A DNA stretch of 64,000 nt from Rhodovulum sp. ES.010 (GTDB taxonomy: Bacteria > Pseudomonadota > Alphaproteobacteria > Rhodobacterales > Rhodobacteraceae): contig NZ_FSRS01000001.1 of NCBI RefSeq assembly GCF_900142935.1, positions 2,118,001-2,182,000 of the forward strand, read 5' to 3'. Both the position numbers and the translations under genes were made by a program. The notes below the pieces were generated by a model that was not told the origin of the DNA, did no database searches, and saw only the letters and a list, made by a program, of their open reading frames with translations. Within the stretch, counting starts at the first letter, position 1, and the number at the start of each line of letters is the position of its first letter. Positions 43,083 through 52,070 of the stretch are shown piece after piece.

Positions 43083-44234
43083 TCAGGCCCCCATCTCCTC
43101 GTCCATGTCGGCAAGCGGTTTCGCCGCCTCGCGCAAGGCCTCCATTGCCTTGGCGTAGGAGACCGGCTCGTCAACCGCCAGTCCCGCGGCCTCACGCATG
43201 GGCACGATCTGGTCCGCTTTCTCCGAGCCGTAGCTCAGCCAGAGCGCCTCGAAGTTCAGGGCCGGAACGCGCAAGGTGCGGATCTCGGCCTCCTTCTTCT
43301 CGTCGACGACGGCCAACGCCCGGGCCAGCGCCCTGCGGTAGGAGTCGAGATAGGCGGCCGAGGCCGACATCTGCAGCACGCGCGGTTCGTCGTCCTCGGA
43401 GAGGTCGAAGAACGCCTGGGGGCTGTCATTGCTGAGTTCGAAGACCCTGAGCGCCACCGCTTCGGGCGCCTTGCGGCTGCCCTTCTTTCCGACCAGCGCG
43501 TCGAGCCCCAGGGCATAGACGCGCTGCGCCCCGCCCAGCTCGGCCCCGTGCGCCTCGGCCGGCAGGTCGCCCGTGAAGGCCGGGTCCATCTTGGCGGCCA
43601 GCACCGGGCGCAGGTCCCAGATGCGCTGCAGCGCGAGTTCGGTCGGGTAGAGGATCCTGATCGGCAATTTGAAGTAACTCTTGGTGAAATAGGTGTGGGT
43701 CCACGTTCCGGAGCCCTGGTAGTTCGAGGCGAAATCCGCGACCGTGAGGTGGCTCTTGCCGTAGATCGGGTCGTCGATGTCGAGATACTCGGTCGTGCCG
43801 ACCTTACCGTATCCGTAGATCACCATGAAGTGGCCGCCGCCCCCGTTCCAGCCGATGCGCGCGCCGACCGGCTTGCCGGCGTCGATCTCGGCCTTGATGG
43901 TGGCGAAGCTGGCCTGGCCGCTCATGTAGCTGACGAAGTTGTCGGTGCGGCTCAGCGCCCGGTCGAGATACCAGGGCACGTTGCACGGCGCCGGCACCGC
44001 CAGGTCGCAGCAATCGGTCCGGTCGAGTTCGGCGCCCGCCACCTTGCACTGGGTCCAGCTGCTGAACCGCCAGTAGAAATGCGAGACACTGGTGGCGGTT
44101 GCCGCCCAGCACCAGTTGGACTGGGTCTGAAGCTGCATGTCGAAATTCAACTGCTTGGACGAAAACCACACGAAGTCCCGCAGAATCGCGGCGTAAGGCC
44201 GGGACGTCGAAAGCACGTATTCCGAAAAGTTCAT
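43083..44234 (-). CDS. Papain-like cysteine peptidase (C70/C39-like)
   Basis: A 383-residue protein. The N-terminal ~200 residues have a papain-like triad: the cysteine in QTQSNWCWAATATSVSHFYW, the histidine in GGGGHFMVIYGYG, and the aspartate in YLDIDDPIYG. The pattern is closest to the AvrRpt2-like (C70) and C39-like groups. The C-terminal ~180 residues (Ala/Glu-rich, ending KPLADMDEEMGA) are unlike known domains to my eye. There is no signal peptide or membrane segment, so it is cytosolic or exported by another route. Start at 44234 (MNFSEYVLST). Confidence 0.72.
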   Translation of the reverse strand: MNFSEYVLSTSRPYAAILRDFVWFSSKQLNFDMQLQTQSNWCWAATATSVSHFYWRFSSWTQCKVAGAELDRTDCCDLAVPAPCNVPWYLDRALSRTDNFVSYMSGQASFATIKAEIDAGKPVGARIGWNGGGGHFMVIYGYGKVGTTEYLDIDDPIYGKSHLTVADFASNYQGSGTWTHTYFTKSYFKLPIRILYPTELALQRIWDLRPVLAAKMDPAFTGDLPAEAHGAELGGAQRVYALGLDALVGKKGSRKAPEAVALRVFELSNDSPQAFFDLSEDDEPRVLQMSASAAYLDSYRRALARALAVVDEKKEAEIRTLRVPALNFEALWLSYGSEKADQIVPMREAAGLAVDEPVSYAKAMEALREAAKPLADMDEEMGA

Positions 44235-44463
44235 GGTCGCATCCTCCACAGGGCCGGGACGTTCCCGACCCTCTCCCTGCAGGCAGGATGACCCCCACCC
44301 CACGATCGTGGCAAGACCTTATCCGGGGCACGCGCCTTGGGACGGTCGGGGCGCGCGACGGGGCGGGTTGAGCGCCCCGCGCGCAATTTCGGGGCTCGGT
44401 GCGATGCCTGGCCGTGGATCGACCTGCATTCCTCGTGCTTCGGGTGGCGGTCGCGCCGGACCG

Positions 44464-45411
44464 TCAGAGCCGCTGGCCGCCCGCACGCAGCAGCTCGTCC
44501 ATGCGGCGCTGCATGGTGTCGATCGCCCGCTCCAGATAGTCCGAGAAGGCCTGCGCGATCAGGGCCCGGGTCACGTAGCCCGGCGTCAGGATCGACACCC
44601 GGTTGCTGATGCGCGGGCTGAAACGGCGGATGACCAGGTCCGCGGACCGGGGCATCTGCACCACATGGCTGTAGGCGGTGATCATGTCGCAGATCATGTA
44701 GCAATAGCCCGAGGCCACGAATTGCAGACCGGGCAGCGAGGTGCGCAGTTCCAGCCGCTTGTTCAGGCGGCGCCCGGCCGAGCGGAACGCGGCCTCGGTC
44801 TGGACCGCGGTGGGATGCTCGTCGAAGAGGACGGCCATCGGCCGGCCGTCCAGCGTGTCGGGCGTGATGACCTCCGCCCGGGCGAGCGGGTCGTCCGCGC
44901 GCAGGACGCAGACGCATTCCAGGTCGAAATCCGTCTGGTCGATCGAGGCGCGCCGCCGGGGGGTCTCGGCGAAGCCGATATCGAATTGCTGGGAGGCCAC
45001 GAGATCCTCGATCAGGTCCGAGGAGCGCATGTTGAACACGATGTCGACCTCGGACCGTCCCTCCAGGAATTCCGTCAGCAGCCGCGGCAGGAACAGCGAC
45101 GAGGCCGCCGGGTGGCAGGCGATGCGCAGCTTGCCCCGCTCCAGCGCCCGGATATGGCCGAGCGTGAGCTTGGTGCGTTCGACCCGGGCAAGGATCGCCT
45201 CCGCCTCTTCCAGGAAGTAATGCGCCTCGGGCGTCGGGGTCAGCTTGCCCTGCTCGCGGATGAAGAGGGGAAAGCCCAGCTCCTGTTCCATCGTCGCGAT
45301 CATCGTGCTGACGGCGGGCTGCGTGCGCCCGACGGTGCGGGCCGCCTGCGAGATCGAGCCGCTGCGCATGACCTCGCGGAAGGTGGCGATCTGTCGGAGC
45401 GAGAGGTTCAT
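44464..45411 (-). CDS. LysR family transcriptional regulator
   Basis: A 315-residue LysR regulator. The N-terminal helix-turn-helix is LRQIATFREVMRSGSISQAA; the C-terminal periplasmic-binding-like effector domain covers about 90-300. It is divergent from a TRAP transporter and dehydrogenase operon, with a symmetric LysR-type box in the 114-base gap starting 18 bases from its own ATG. It probably activates the operon on binding its amino-acid-like substrate and represses itself. Confidence 0.93.
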   Translation of the reverse strand: MNLSLRQIATFREVMRSGSISQAARTVGRTQPAVSTMIATMEQELGFPLFIREQGKLTPTPEAHYFLEEAEAILARVERTKLTLGHIRALERGKLRIACHPAASSLFLPRLLTEFLEGRSEVDIVFNMRSSDLIEDLVASQQFDIGFAETPRRRASIDQTDFDLECVCVLRADDPLARAEVITPDTLDGRPMAVLFDEHPTAVQTEAAFRSAGRRLNKRLELRTSLPGLQFVASGYCYMICDMITAYSHVVQMPRSADLVIRRFSPRISNRVSILTPGYVTRALIAQAFSDYLERAIDTMQRRMDELLRAGGQRL

Positions 45412-45428
45412 GCCGACCCATAAGGCGA

Positions 45429-45459
45429 ATTGATGAAGTCAATCATATTTTCAAATTGA
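45429..45459 (+). promoter_or_regulatory. LysR-type operator
   Basis: Three half-sites lie in an AT-rich patch: ATTGA (45429-45433), TCAAT (45439-45443) and ATTGA (45455-45459). The first two form a T-N11-A dyad, the classic LysR recognition pattern. The third may be an activation site nearer the TRAP operon. Confidence 0.6.
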
Positions 45460-45525
45460 TCTGATGGGGCCTGTCCAGTGAAATCTGTCGAAACCGGTGT
45501 CCGCCCGACATCGGGAGGGGGGCAA

Positions 45526-45996
45526 ATGGACCGTTTCGCGAAATACCTGCTGACCGGGCTGATCGGCATCGTCGCGCTGGGGCAGTTCGTCCAGGTCATC
45601 ACGCGCTATGTGCTGCAAGTGCCGGTGATGGGGCTGGAGGAGACGATGCTCTACCCCACGCTGTGGCTCTACATGCTGGGCGCGGTGAACGCGTCGCGCG
45701 AGAATACCCATATCCGCGCCAACGTCCTCGAGATCGTCCTCAAGACCCCGCGGCAGCACACCATCCTGGCCATCGTGGGCGAGATCATCAGCCTGATCGT
45801 CGGCCTGTGGCTCTTGAGCTGGGCGTGGGAGTACACGCGCTATGCCTGGCGCGTCTGGAAGGAAAGCCCGACCCTCTACATCCCGACCTTCTACTCGGAC
45901 GTGGCGCTGGTGGTCGGCATCACCCTGATGATGATCTACACCGCCTGGCACCTCTGGGGCCATGTACGCAGCCTGTCGCGCGGAGCCGTCCAATGA
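45526..45996 (+). CDS. TRAP transporter small permease (DctQ)
   Basis: A 156-residue four-helix membrane protein of the DctQ family. It starts MDRFAKYLLTGLIGIVALGQ and has the family FVQVITRYVLQVPVMGLEET block between helices one and two. It bridges the large permease of a tripartite sodium-driven TRAP importer. The start at 45526 follows a GGGAGGGGGG ribosome binding site. Its stop overlaps the dctM start (ATGA). Confidence 0.92.
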   Translation: MDRFAKYLLTGLIGIVALGQFVQVITRYVLQVPVMGLEETMLYPTLWLYMLGAVNASRENTHIRANVLEIVLKTPRQHTILAIVGEIISLIVGLWLLSWAWEYTRYAWRVWKESPTLYIPTFYSDVALVVGITLMMIYTAWHLWGHVRSLSRGAVQ

Positions 45997-47291
45997 TCGA
46001 GATCGCGCTTCTGTCCATCGGCATCCTGGTGCTGACGCTCACCCTCGGGGTGCCGCTGCCCTACTGTTTCGGCGCGGCGCTGATGGTGATGTATTTCATC
46101 GGCGACGTGACGATGAAGGGCATGATGCTGTGGGGGTTCCAGCAGCTGGGCAACCCGGTGCTCCTGGCCATCCCGCTCTTCGTGCTGGCCGGCACGATCA
46201 TGTCGGAATCCGGCATCGCCGCCTCGCTGTTACGCTTCGTCAATGCCTTCGTGGGCCATGTGCGCGGGGGCCTGGGCGTGGTGGCGGCCGTGTCCTGCGC
46301 GGTGATCGGCGCGATCTCGGGGTCCGGTCTGACGGGCATCGCCGCGATCGGCCCGCTCCTGATCCCCGAGATGGAAAAGCGCGGCTATCCCCGCGAATAC
46401 GCCACCGCGCTGATCGCCAATTCCTCGATCCTGGGCCTCTTGATCCCGCCCTCGGTGACGATGATCGTCTATGGCTGGGTCACCGACACGTCGATCCTCG
46501 CCTGTTTCCTGGCGACGCTGGGGCCGGGGTTGCTGATCATGTTCAACTTCTCGGTCGTGAACCTGTGGATGAGCCGCAAGTTCCACCTGCATCTCGACGA
46601 GAAGCCCAGCTTCAAGGACCTGTCGGGCGAGGTCGCGCGGCGCGGCTTCAACGCGACGCCGGCGCTGCTGATGCCGATCATGATCCTCGGCGGCATCTAT
46701 GGCGGGGTGATGACCCCGACCGAGGCCGCGGCGCTGGCCGTGATCTACGCCATTCCGGTGGGCTTCTTCATCTACAAGGGCCTGCGCTGGGAAAACTTCC
46801 TGTCCGCCGGCAAGGAGGCCGCGACCGCCGTGGGCGCGATCATGTTCATGATCCTGTTCTCGATGATCCTCGGCCAGATGTTCGTCTACGAGAGCATCCC
46901 GCAGCAGCTGGTCAGCTCGATCTTCGAGATCACCGAGAACAAGGTGCTGCTGCTGATCATGATCAACATCCTGCTGTTCCTGGTCGGCATGGTGGTCAAC
47001 GACGTGACCGCGATCATCCTGATCGCGCCGCTGCTGCTGCCCTTGATGAACGCCATCGGGGTCAGCCCGGTGCAGTTCGCCGCGATCATGGGGGTGAACA
47101 CGGCGATGGGCGGCGTGACCCCGCCCTATGCCTCGATCCTCTATCTCGGCGCGCGGATCGGCAACGTGAAGGTCACCAAGGTGATCCCGCCCGCGATGGT
47201 GCTGATCGTGACCTGCTACGTGCCGGTGGTGTTCCTGACCTCGCTCTGGCCCGACCTCTCGCTCTTCCTGCCGCGCGTATTCGGCTACTGA
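45993..47291 (+). CDS. TRAP transporter large permease (DctM)
   Basis: A 432-residue membrane protein with about 12 helices. It has the DctM motifs GIPLFVLAG-like (AIPLFVLAGTIM), ISGSGLTGIAAIGPLLIPEM and NSSILGLLIPPSVTMIVYGW, and in the second half VNDVTAIILIAPLLLPLM and GVTPPYASILYLGA. It is the ion-coupled transport unit that accepts substrate from the periplasmic DctP protein. It overlaps dctQ by four bases and precedes dctP by 26. Confidence 0.95.
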   Translation: MIEIALLSIGILVLTLTLGVPLPYCFGAALMVMYFIGDVTMKGMMLWGFQQLGNPVLLAIPLFVLAGTIMSESGIAASLLRFVNAFVGHVRGGLGVVAAVSCAVIGAISGSGLTGIAAIGPLLIPEMEKRGYPREYATALIANSSILGLLIPPSVTMIVYGWVTDTSILACFLATLGPGLLIMFNFSVVNLWMSRKFHLHLDEKPSFKDLSGEVARRGFNATPALLMPIMILGGIYGGVMTPTEAAALAVIYAIPVGFFIYKGLRWENFLSAGKEAATAVGAIMFMILFSMILGQMFVYESIPQQLVSSIFEITENKVLLLIMINILLFLVGMVVNDVTAIILIAPLLLPLMNAIGVSPVQFAAIMGVNTAMGGVTPPYASILYLGARIGNVKVTKVIPPAMVLIVTCYVPVVFLTSLWPDLSLFLPRVFGY

Positions 47292-47317
47292 CCCAAACCA
47301 ACAGAGGAGACAGACCC

Positions 47318-48310
47318 ATGACGAAATTCCCGACCGGCACGGCGGCCATCGCGCTGATGGCGCTCACGGGGGCGGCGAGCGCCGCCGACCTCAAGATGAG
47401 CCACGTGCGCCCGCAGGACGCCACCATCGACACGGAGTTGCGCGCCTTTGCCGAGGACGTGTCCGAGGCCACCGGCGGTGACGTGAACATCGAGATCTTC
47501 CCCGCCTCCGCGCTGGGCGACTACACCACCGTGCAGGAACGCATCAGCGTGGGCGCCATCGACATGGCCACCCAGCCCGCCGCCACCGCCGCCGACCGGC
47601 GGATGCAGATCAGCTCGTTCCCCTATCTCGCCAACGGCTGGGACGAGGCGCGCGCGATCTACGGCCCCGAGGGTCCGGTGCGCGAGGTCATGGCCGAGCT
47701 TTACGCCGCGCAGGACATCAGCATGCTGGCGGCCTACCCGGTCTATTTCGGCGGCATCTCGCTGAACACCGACCCGGTGAATCCCGGCGACCCCTCTGAA
47801 TCGAACGGCATCAAGGTGCGCGTGCCCGGCATCAAGAGCTTCCAGCTGACCGGGCAGGCGCTCGGCTACATCCCCTCGCCGATCCCGTTCTCCGAGGCGT
47901 TCACCGCGATCCAGACCGGCGTCGTGGACGGCGTGATCGGGTCCGGCGCGGAAGGCTACTACGCGTCGTTCCGCGACGTGACCAAGGCCTACATCCCCGC
48001 CAACACCCATTTCGAGGTGTGGTACATGATCATCTCGAACGAGTCGCTGTCCGGGATGGACGCCGAGGACCAGGAGGCGCTGAAGACGGCCGCCGCCGAG
48101 TTCGAGGCCCAGCGCTGGACCGTGGCCGAGGAAGACCAGGGCAAGTGGGAACAGCGGCTGGCCGACGACCTGGGCGCCACCGTGGTCGAGCTGAGCGACG
48201 AGCAACTCGCCGCCATGGCCGCCAAGGTCCGCGAGGACGTCTGGCCCGAGGTGCTGCAGGACGTGGGCGCCGAGTGGGGCCAGGGCATCCTCGACCAGAT
48301 CGGCAAGTAA
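47318..48310 (+). CDS. TRAP transporter substrate-binding protein (DctP)
   Basis: A 330-residue periplasmic binding protein with a signal peptide (about 1-22, cut near ASAADLK) and the DctP fold (DLKMSHVRPQDATID; VRVPGIKSFQLTGQALGYIP, containing the carboxylate-binding arginine). It captures an organic acid or amino acid for the DctQM permease. The following genes encode an amino-acid-type dehydrogenase, so an amino acid or imino acid is the likely ligand. A hairpin after it may keep its mRNA abundant. Confidence 0.92.
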   Translation: MTKFPTGTAAIALMALTGAASAADLKMSHVRPQDATIDTELRAFAEDVSEATGGDVNIEIFPASALGDYTTVQERISVGAIDMATQPAATAADRRMQISSFPYLANGWDEARAIYGPEGPVREVMAELYAAQDISMLAAYPVYFGGISLNTDPVNPGDPSESNGIKVRVPGIKSFQLTGQALGYIPSPIPFSEAFTAIQTGVVDGVIGSGAEGYYASFRDVTKAYIPANTHFEVWYMIISNESLSGMDAEDQEALKTAAAEFEAQRWTVAEEDQGKWEQRLADDLGATVVELSDEQLAAMAAKVREDVWPEVLQDVGAEWGQGILDQIGK

Positions 48311-48323
48311 CGTGTGAACGCCT

Positions 48324-48351
48324 GGCGGGCGGCCCCTCGGGTCTGCCCGCC
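48324..48351 (+). promoter_or_regulatory. Intra-operon hairpin after the binding-protein gene
   Basis: Arms GGCGGGC and GCCCGCC with a 14-base loop lie 13 bases past dctP, with no T tract. Such hairpins often stabilise binding-protein mRNA relative to downstream genes. Confidence 0.4.
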
Positions 48352-48380
48352 GACGCCCCTGTCGCGAAGGAACCTCTCGG

Positions 48381-49487
48381 ATGGACGCGGACTATGCCAT
48401 CATCGGCGGCGGTGTCGTCGGGCTCTCGGTGGCGTGGGGGCTGTTGAAACGCGGCCGGCGCGTGATCGTGATCGACGGCGATGACGGGTCGTTCCGCGCC
48501 AGCCGCGGCAATTTCGGGCTGGTCTGGGTGCAATCCAAGGGCATGACCCAGCCGCGCTACGCGCAATGGAGCCAGCACTCCGCCGCGATCTGGGCCGAGT
48601 TCGCCGCGGAACTGGGCGACACCACCGGGCGGGCCGTGCCCCTGGAACAGAAGGGCGGCTACGACCTGCATTTCTCCGAAGAGACCTTGCAGGCCACCGT
48701 CGAGAAATACGAGGCGCTCAAGGCGAAACTCGGCGGCGACTACCCGTTCGAGGTGCTGGGCCACAACGCGCTCCGCAAGGAGGAGCCCCATATCGGCCCC
48801 AGGGTCGTCGGCGCGATCCTGCATCACCAGGACGGGCATGCGAACCCCTTGCAATTGCTCCGGGCGCTGGCCGATGATGTGCGCCGGATGGGCGGTCGGG
48901 TGCTGAACGGCAAGACCGTCAGCGAGGTCGACAAACCCGACGGGTTCCGCATCCGCTGCAGCGACGGCACCACCGTCACGGCCGGAAAACTGGTCCTCTC
49001 CGCAGGGCTCGGGGCCGCCACGCTGGGCCCGAAACTGGGCTTCCGGGCGCCGGTGCGGCCCCAGCGCGGGCAGGTTCTCATCACCGAGAAGATGCCGAAG
49101 ATGATCAACCGCCCCTCGCTGATCGCGCGGCAGGTGGACGAGGGCGGCATCCAGATCGGCGCGACCAACGAAGAGGTCGGCCATGACGACCGGGTGACCC
49201 AACCCGGCCTGTCCGGCCTCGCCGCCGAGGCCATCGCCGCCTATCCCGTTCTGGCCCGGGCGCAACTGGTGCGCAGCTGGGGGGCGCTGCGGGTTCTGTC
49301 GCCCGACGGGCTGCCGATCTATCAGGAAAGCCGCGAGATGCCCGGCGCCTATCTGGTGACGTGCCACAGCGGCATCACGCTGGCCGCGGTGCATGGCCGG
49401 CTCCTGCCCGATTGGCTGGAGGGCACCGCCGCCGCCCCGGATCTGGAGGTATTCAGTGAAGACCGCTTCGCCGTTCCTGGAGCTTGA
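48381..49487 (+). CDS. FAD-dependent amino-acid dehydrogenase subunit (DAO/HcnC-like)
   Basis: A 368-residue DAO-family flavoprotein. The FAD-binding motif DYAIIGGGVVGLSVAWGLLK is at the N-terminus, with a SRGNFGLVWVQSKG block near residue 43 and a C-terminal CHSGITLAAVHGRLLPDWLE block. It is the substrate-oxidising subunit of a three-part dehydrogenase with the next two genes, the architecture of hydrogen cyanide synthase HcnABC, opine dehydrogenases and D-hydroxyproline dehydrogenase. It follows the TRAP genes after 70 bases. Confidence 0.88.
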   Translation: MDADYAIIGGGVVGLSVAWGLLKRGRRVIVIDGDDGSFRASRGNFGLVWVQSKGMTQPRYAQWSQHSAAIWAEFAAELGDTTGRAVPLEQKGGYDLHFSEETLQATVEKYEALKAKLGGDYPFEVLGHNALRKEEPHIGPRVVGAILHHQDGHANPLQLLRALADDVRRMGGRVLNGKTVSEVDKPDGFRIRCSDGTTVTAGKLVLSAGLGAATLGPKLGFRAPVRPQRGQVLITEKMPKMINRPSLIARQVDEGGIQIGATNEEVGHDDRVTQPGLSGLAAEAIAAYPVLARAQLVRSWGALRVLSPDGLPIYQESREMPGAYLVTCHSGITLAAVHGRLLPDWLEGTAAAPDLEVFSEDRFAVPGA

Positions 49488-49761
49488 AGAGGCACGCCGC
49501 GTGCCGGTGCGTTTCGACGGCACGGTGCTGGACCTGCCCGAGGGCGCGAACCTGGCCGCCGCCCTGCTGGCCGCGGGGGTCCGGGTGTTCCGGCACAGCC
49601 CGGTTTCGGGCGCCCCGCGCGCGCCCTTCTGCATGATGGGGGCCTGTTTCGACTGTCTCGTGGAGATCGACGGCGTGGTGCGGCAGGCCTGCATGGTCGA
49701 GGTGACCGAGGGCCTGCAGATTTCCCGCCCGCACGAAGGGGGCCTGCCGGATGGGGCATAG
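49456..49761 (+). CDS. [2Fe-2S] subunit of the flavin dehydrogenase (HcnA-like)
   Basis: A 101-residue ferredoxin-like protein. The cluster cysteines are in PFCMMGACFDCLVEIDG (C-x4-C-x2-C), with a fourth in VRQACMVEV. It relays electrons between the flavin subunits. The start is GTG at 49456, chosen because GGAGG lies six bases upstream; this makes it overlap the end of the DAO subunit gene by 32 bases. It also overlaps the next gene by 11 bases, so all three are tightly coupled. Confidence 0.85.
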   Translation: MKTASPFLELEEARRVPVRFDGTVLDLPEGANLAAALLAAGVRVFRHSPVSGAPRAPFCMMGACFDCLVEIDGVVRQACMVEVTEGLQISRPHEGGLPDGA

Positions 49762-51145
49762 CGATCTGATCGTCGTCGGGGCCGGACCGGCGGGCATGGC
49801 GGCCGCCGCAACGGCCGCCGAACACGGGCTGAGCGTGACGGTGCTGGACGAACAACCGCGCCCCGGCGGGCAGATCTACCGCGACGTGGACCGTGCCGCG
49901 CCCCTCCGCGGCGCGCTTCTGGGCGCGGATTACGGCCATGGGGCGACCCTCACCGCCGGGCTGCGGCACGCGCGTGTCACCCACCTGGCCGGCGCGGTCG
50001 TCTGGGCCATCGAGGACGGGTTCCGCGTGAGTTTCACGCGGGACGGCCGCGGCGCGCAGGTGTCGGGGACGCGGCTCCTGCTGGCCACCGGCGCGCTGGA
50101 ACGGCCCATGCCGCTGCCGGGCTGGACCCTGCCCGGCGTGATGACCGCCGGCGCCGCGCAGATCCTGCTCAAGCAGTCGGGGGTGCTCGCGCAGCGCGCG
50201 GTGCTGGTCGGCACCGGGCCCCTGCTCTACCTGATCGCGGCGCAGATGGTGCGGGCGGGCACGCCGCCGCTGGCGCTGGTCGAGACGCAGGGCCGCGGCG
50301 ATCTTGCCGCGGCGATGCGGCATGTCGGGGGTGCACTGCGGGGCTGGCCCTACCTGGCGAAAGGGCTGGGGCTTCTGTCGGAACTCAAGCGGGCGCGCGT
50401 GCCGCGGTTCACCGGCGCGACCGGGATCGCCGTGGAAGGCGACACCAGGGCCGAGGCCGTCAGCTTTCGCAGCGGCGGCAAGGCGCACCGGATCGCCTGC
50501 GACACGGTTCTGATGCATCACGGGGTGGTGCCGAACACGCAGGCGGCCCGGTCGCTGGGGGTCGCCCATCGCTGGGACGCGGTGCAGCAGTGCTTTTCGC
50601 CGGTGCTCGACCGATGGGGGGCGAGCGATGTCGCCGGGGTATTGATCGCCGGGGACGGCGCGGGGATCGGCGGGGCGCAGGCCGCCGAACTCGCCGGGCG
50701 CCTGGCCGCGCTCCGGGCGGCGTCGGACCTGGGGATGCTCTCGGCCGGTGATCTGGAGGCGGTGGCCGGACCGCTGCTGCGCAGGCAAGCCAGGGAGTTG
50801 GCTGCCCGCCCCTTCCTCGACACCGCCTATCCGCCCTGTGCCGAGGCGTTGGCCCCGGCGGATGCCACCATCGTCTGCCGCTGCGAGGAGGTGACGGCGG
50901 GCCAGGTCCGCGGTTACGCGAAACTCGGCTGCCGGGGACCGAACCAGGCCAAGGCGTTCGGCCGGCCCGGCATGGGCCCGTGCCAGGGCCGATATTGCGG
51001 CCTGACGGTCACCGCCCTTCTGGCCGAGGCGACCGGGCAGACGCCCGACGAGACCGGCTATTTCCGCATCCGCCCGCCCCTGAAGCCCGTGACGCTGGGC
51101 GAATTGGCGGCGATGCAGGACACCCGACAGGACGCTGCAGAATAA
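49751..51145 (+). CDS. FAD/NAD(P)-binding subunit with BFD-like iron-sulfur domain (HcnB-like)
   Basis: A 464-residue flavoprotein. The FAD motif LIVVGAGPAGMAAAATAAEH is at the N-terminus, a second nucleotide-binding region is near residue 150, and the C-terminal BFD-like [2Fe-2S] domain (about 375-425) shows CRCEEVTAGQV and GMGPCQGRYCG. This is the electron-accepting subunit of the dehydrogenase whose other parts are the two preceding genes. Electrons probably pass to the quinone pool. Confidence 0.9.
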   Translation: MGHSDLIVVGAGPAGMAAAATAAEHGLSVTVLDEQPRPGGQIYRDVDRAAPLRGALLGADYGHGATLTAGLRHARVTHLAGAVVWAIEDGFRVSFTRDGRGAQVSGTRLLLATGALERPMPLPGWTLPGVMTAGAAQILLKQSGVLAQRAVLVGTGPLLYLIAAQMVRAGTPPLALVETQGRGDLAAAMRHVGGALRGWPYLAKGLGLLSELKRARVPRFTGATGIAVEGDTRAEAVSFRSGGKAHRIACDTVLMHHGVVPNTQAARSLGVAHRWDAVQQCFSPVLDRWGASDVAGVLIAGDGAGIGGAQAAELAGRLAALRAASDLGMLSAGDLEAVAGPLLRRQARELAARPFLDTAYPPCAEALAPADATIVCRCEEVTAGQVRGYAKLGCRGPNQAKAFGRPGMGPCQGRYCGLTVTALLAEATGQTPDETGYFRIRPPLKPVTLGELAAMQDTRQDAAE

Positions 51146-51154
51146 GGGAAAGAC

Positions 51155-51493
51155 ATGATCGAACGACTGGAAACCGGCACGCGGATGAGCAAGATCGTCA
51201 AGCACAACGGCGTGGCCTACCTGTGCGGGCAGGTCGGGGAGGGCGCCACGGTGGCCGAGCAGACGCGCGATTGCCTGGCCCGCGTGGACGCGCTGCTGGA
51301 CCGGGCCGGCTCGTCCCGCGACCGGATCCTGCAGGCGATCGTCTGGCTGTCGGACATGGCGGATTTCGCCGAGATGAATGCCGTCTGGGATGCCTGGGTG
51401 CCCGAGGGGCACGCCCCGGCGCGCGCCTGCGGCGAGGCGAAACTGGCCCGACCGGAGCTCCGGGTCGAAATCATCGTGACCGCGGCCTGCTAG
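51155..51493 (+). CDS. RidA family protein
   Basis: A 112-residue RidA/YjgF-type protein, with [20 protein letters not shown] near residue 19, the [15 protein letters not shown] helix and the [15 protein letters not shown] block containing the key arginine, then VEIIVTAA at the end. RidA deaminates reactive enamine/imine intermediates. It lies nine bases after the dehydrogenase, which would generate imines from amino acids, so the pairing is chemically sensible. Confidence 0.9.
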   Translation: MIERLETGTRMSKIVKHNGVAYLCGQVGEGATVAEQTRDCLARVDALLDRAGSSRDRILQAIVWLSDMADFAEMNAVWDAWVPEGHAPARACGEAKLARPELRVEIIVTAAC

Positions 51494-52070
51494 CCCCGTC
51501 CGCCGCCGTGTCTTCCGGTCCTTCCGTCCATGATGATGCGGGAGGCTGGCCCTACTGTCCGTCCCGATTTCCCTTGACGGCCCTCCGCCCTCCCTTCGCG
51601 CGCGCCTCGGTGGTGGCGAAGTGGCACAGCCGGTGAGCGCAGGCGAAGCATGGTCCCACCGGAACAACGGGTCGGACCATGCGGACGGGAGGTCTGTCCC
51701 CCGCGTCTCGACCATCGAGACGTTTGCTTCGCGGTCCAGCCTGTTCGATGGGGCCGTCTTGCCGTCCGCATCCGCGCGGCGGTCGGCGACGGCCACGTCG
51801 AGGCGGCTCTAACCACACAGGCTCTTGTACGGAGAGCTGAGCACGTGCCGCCTGTGCCGGGCGCCCATGTCGTGATGCCCTTGGCCGGGTTTCACCGGGC
51901 AAAATGCGGGATCGAACGCGCTGAGGGCCGCGGCGAGGGCCGTGCAACGACACGCAGGCTTCGGAGATTTCCTGCTGCGGCCAGACCGGACATCGCGCGG
52001 CGGCGCGGCTCAATCTCCACGGCCGGGCTTGATCGGGGGCGCGGTGTGGTCCTACCCTCGCACGAGGTCG
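51494..52070. other. Intergenic stretch with no supported gene
   Basis: About 577 bases between the RidA gene and the regulator on the same strand. The frames are short or Arg-rich and lack starts. Composition is somewhat less GC-biased near 51620-51830, which may be remnant sequence, but nothing was recognised. Confidence 0.4.

Noticed and set aside
43083..44234. Bacteriocin-processing C39 peptidase of an export system
   Set aside because: No ABC transporter domain or neighbouring export genes; the cysteine context and length fit a C70-like or undefined papain-like group better.
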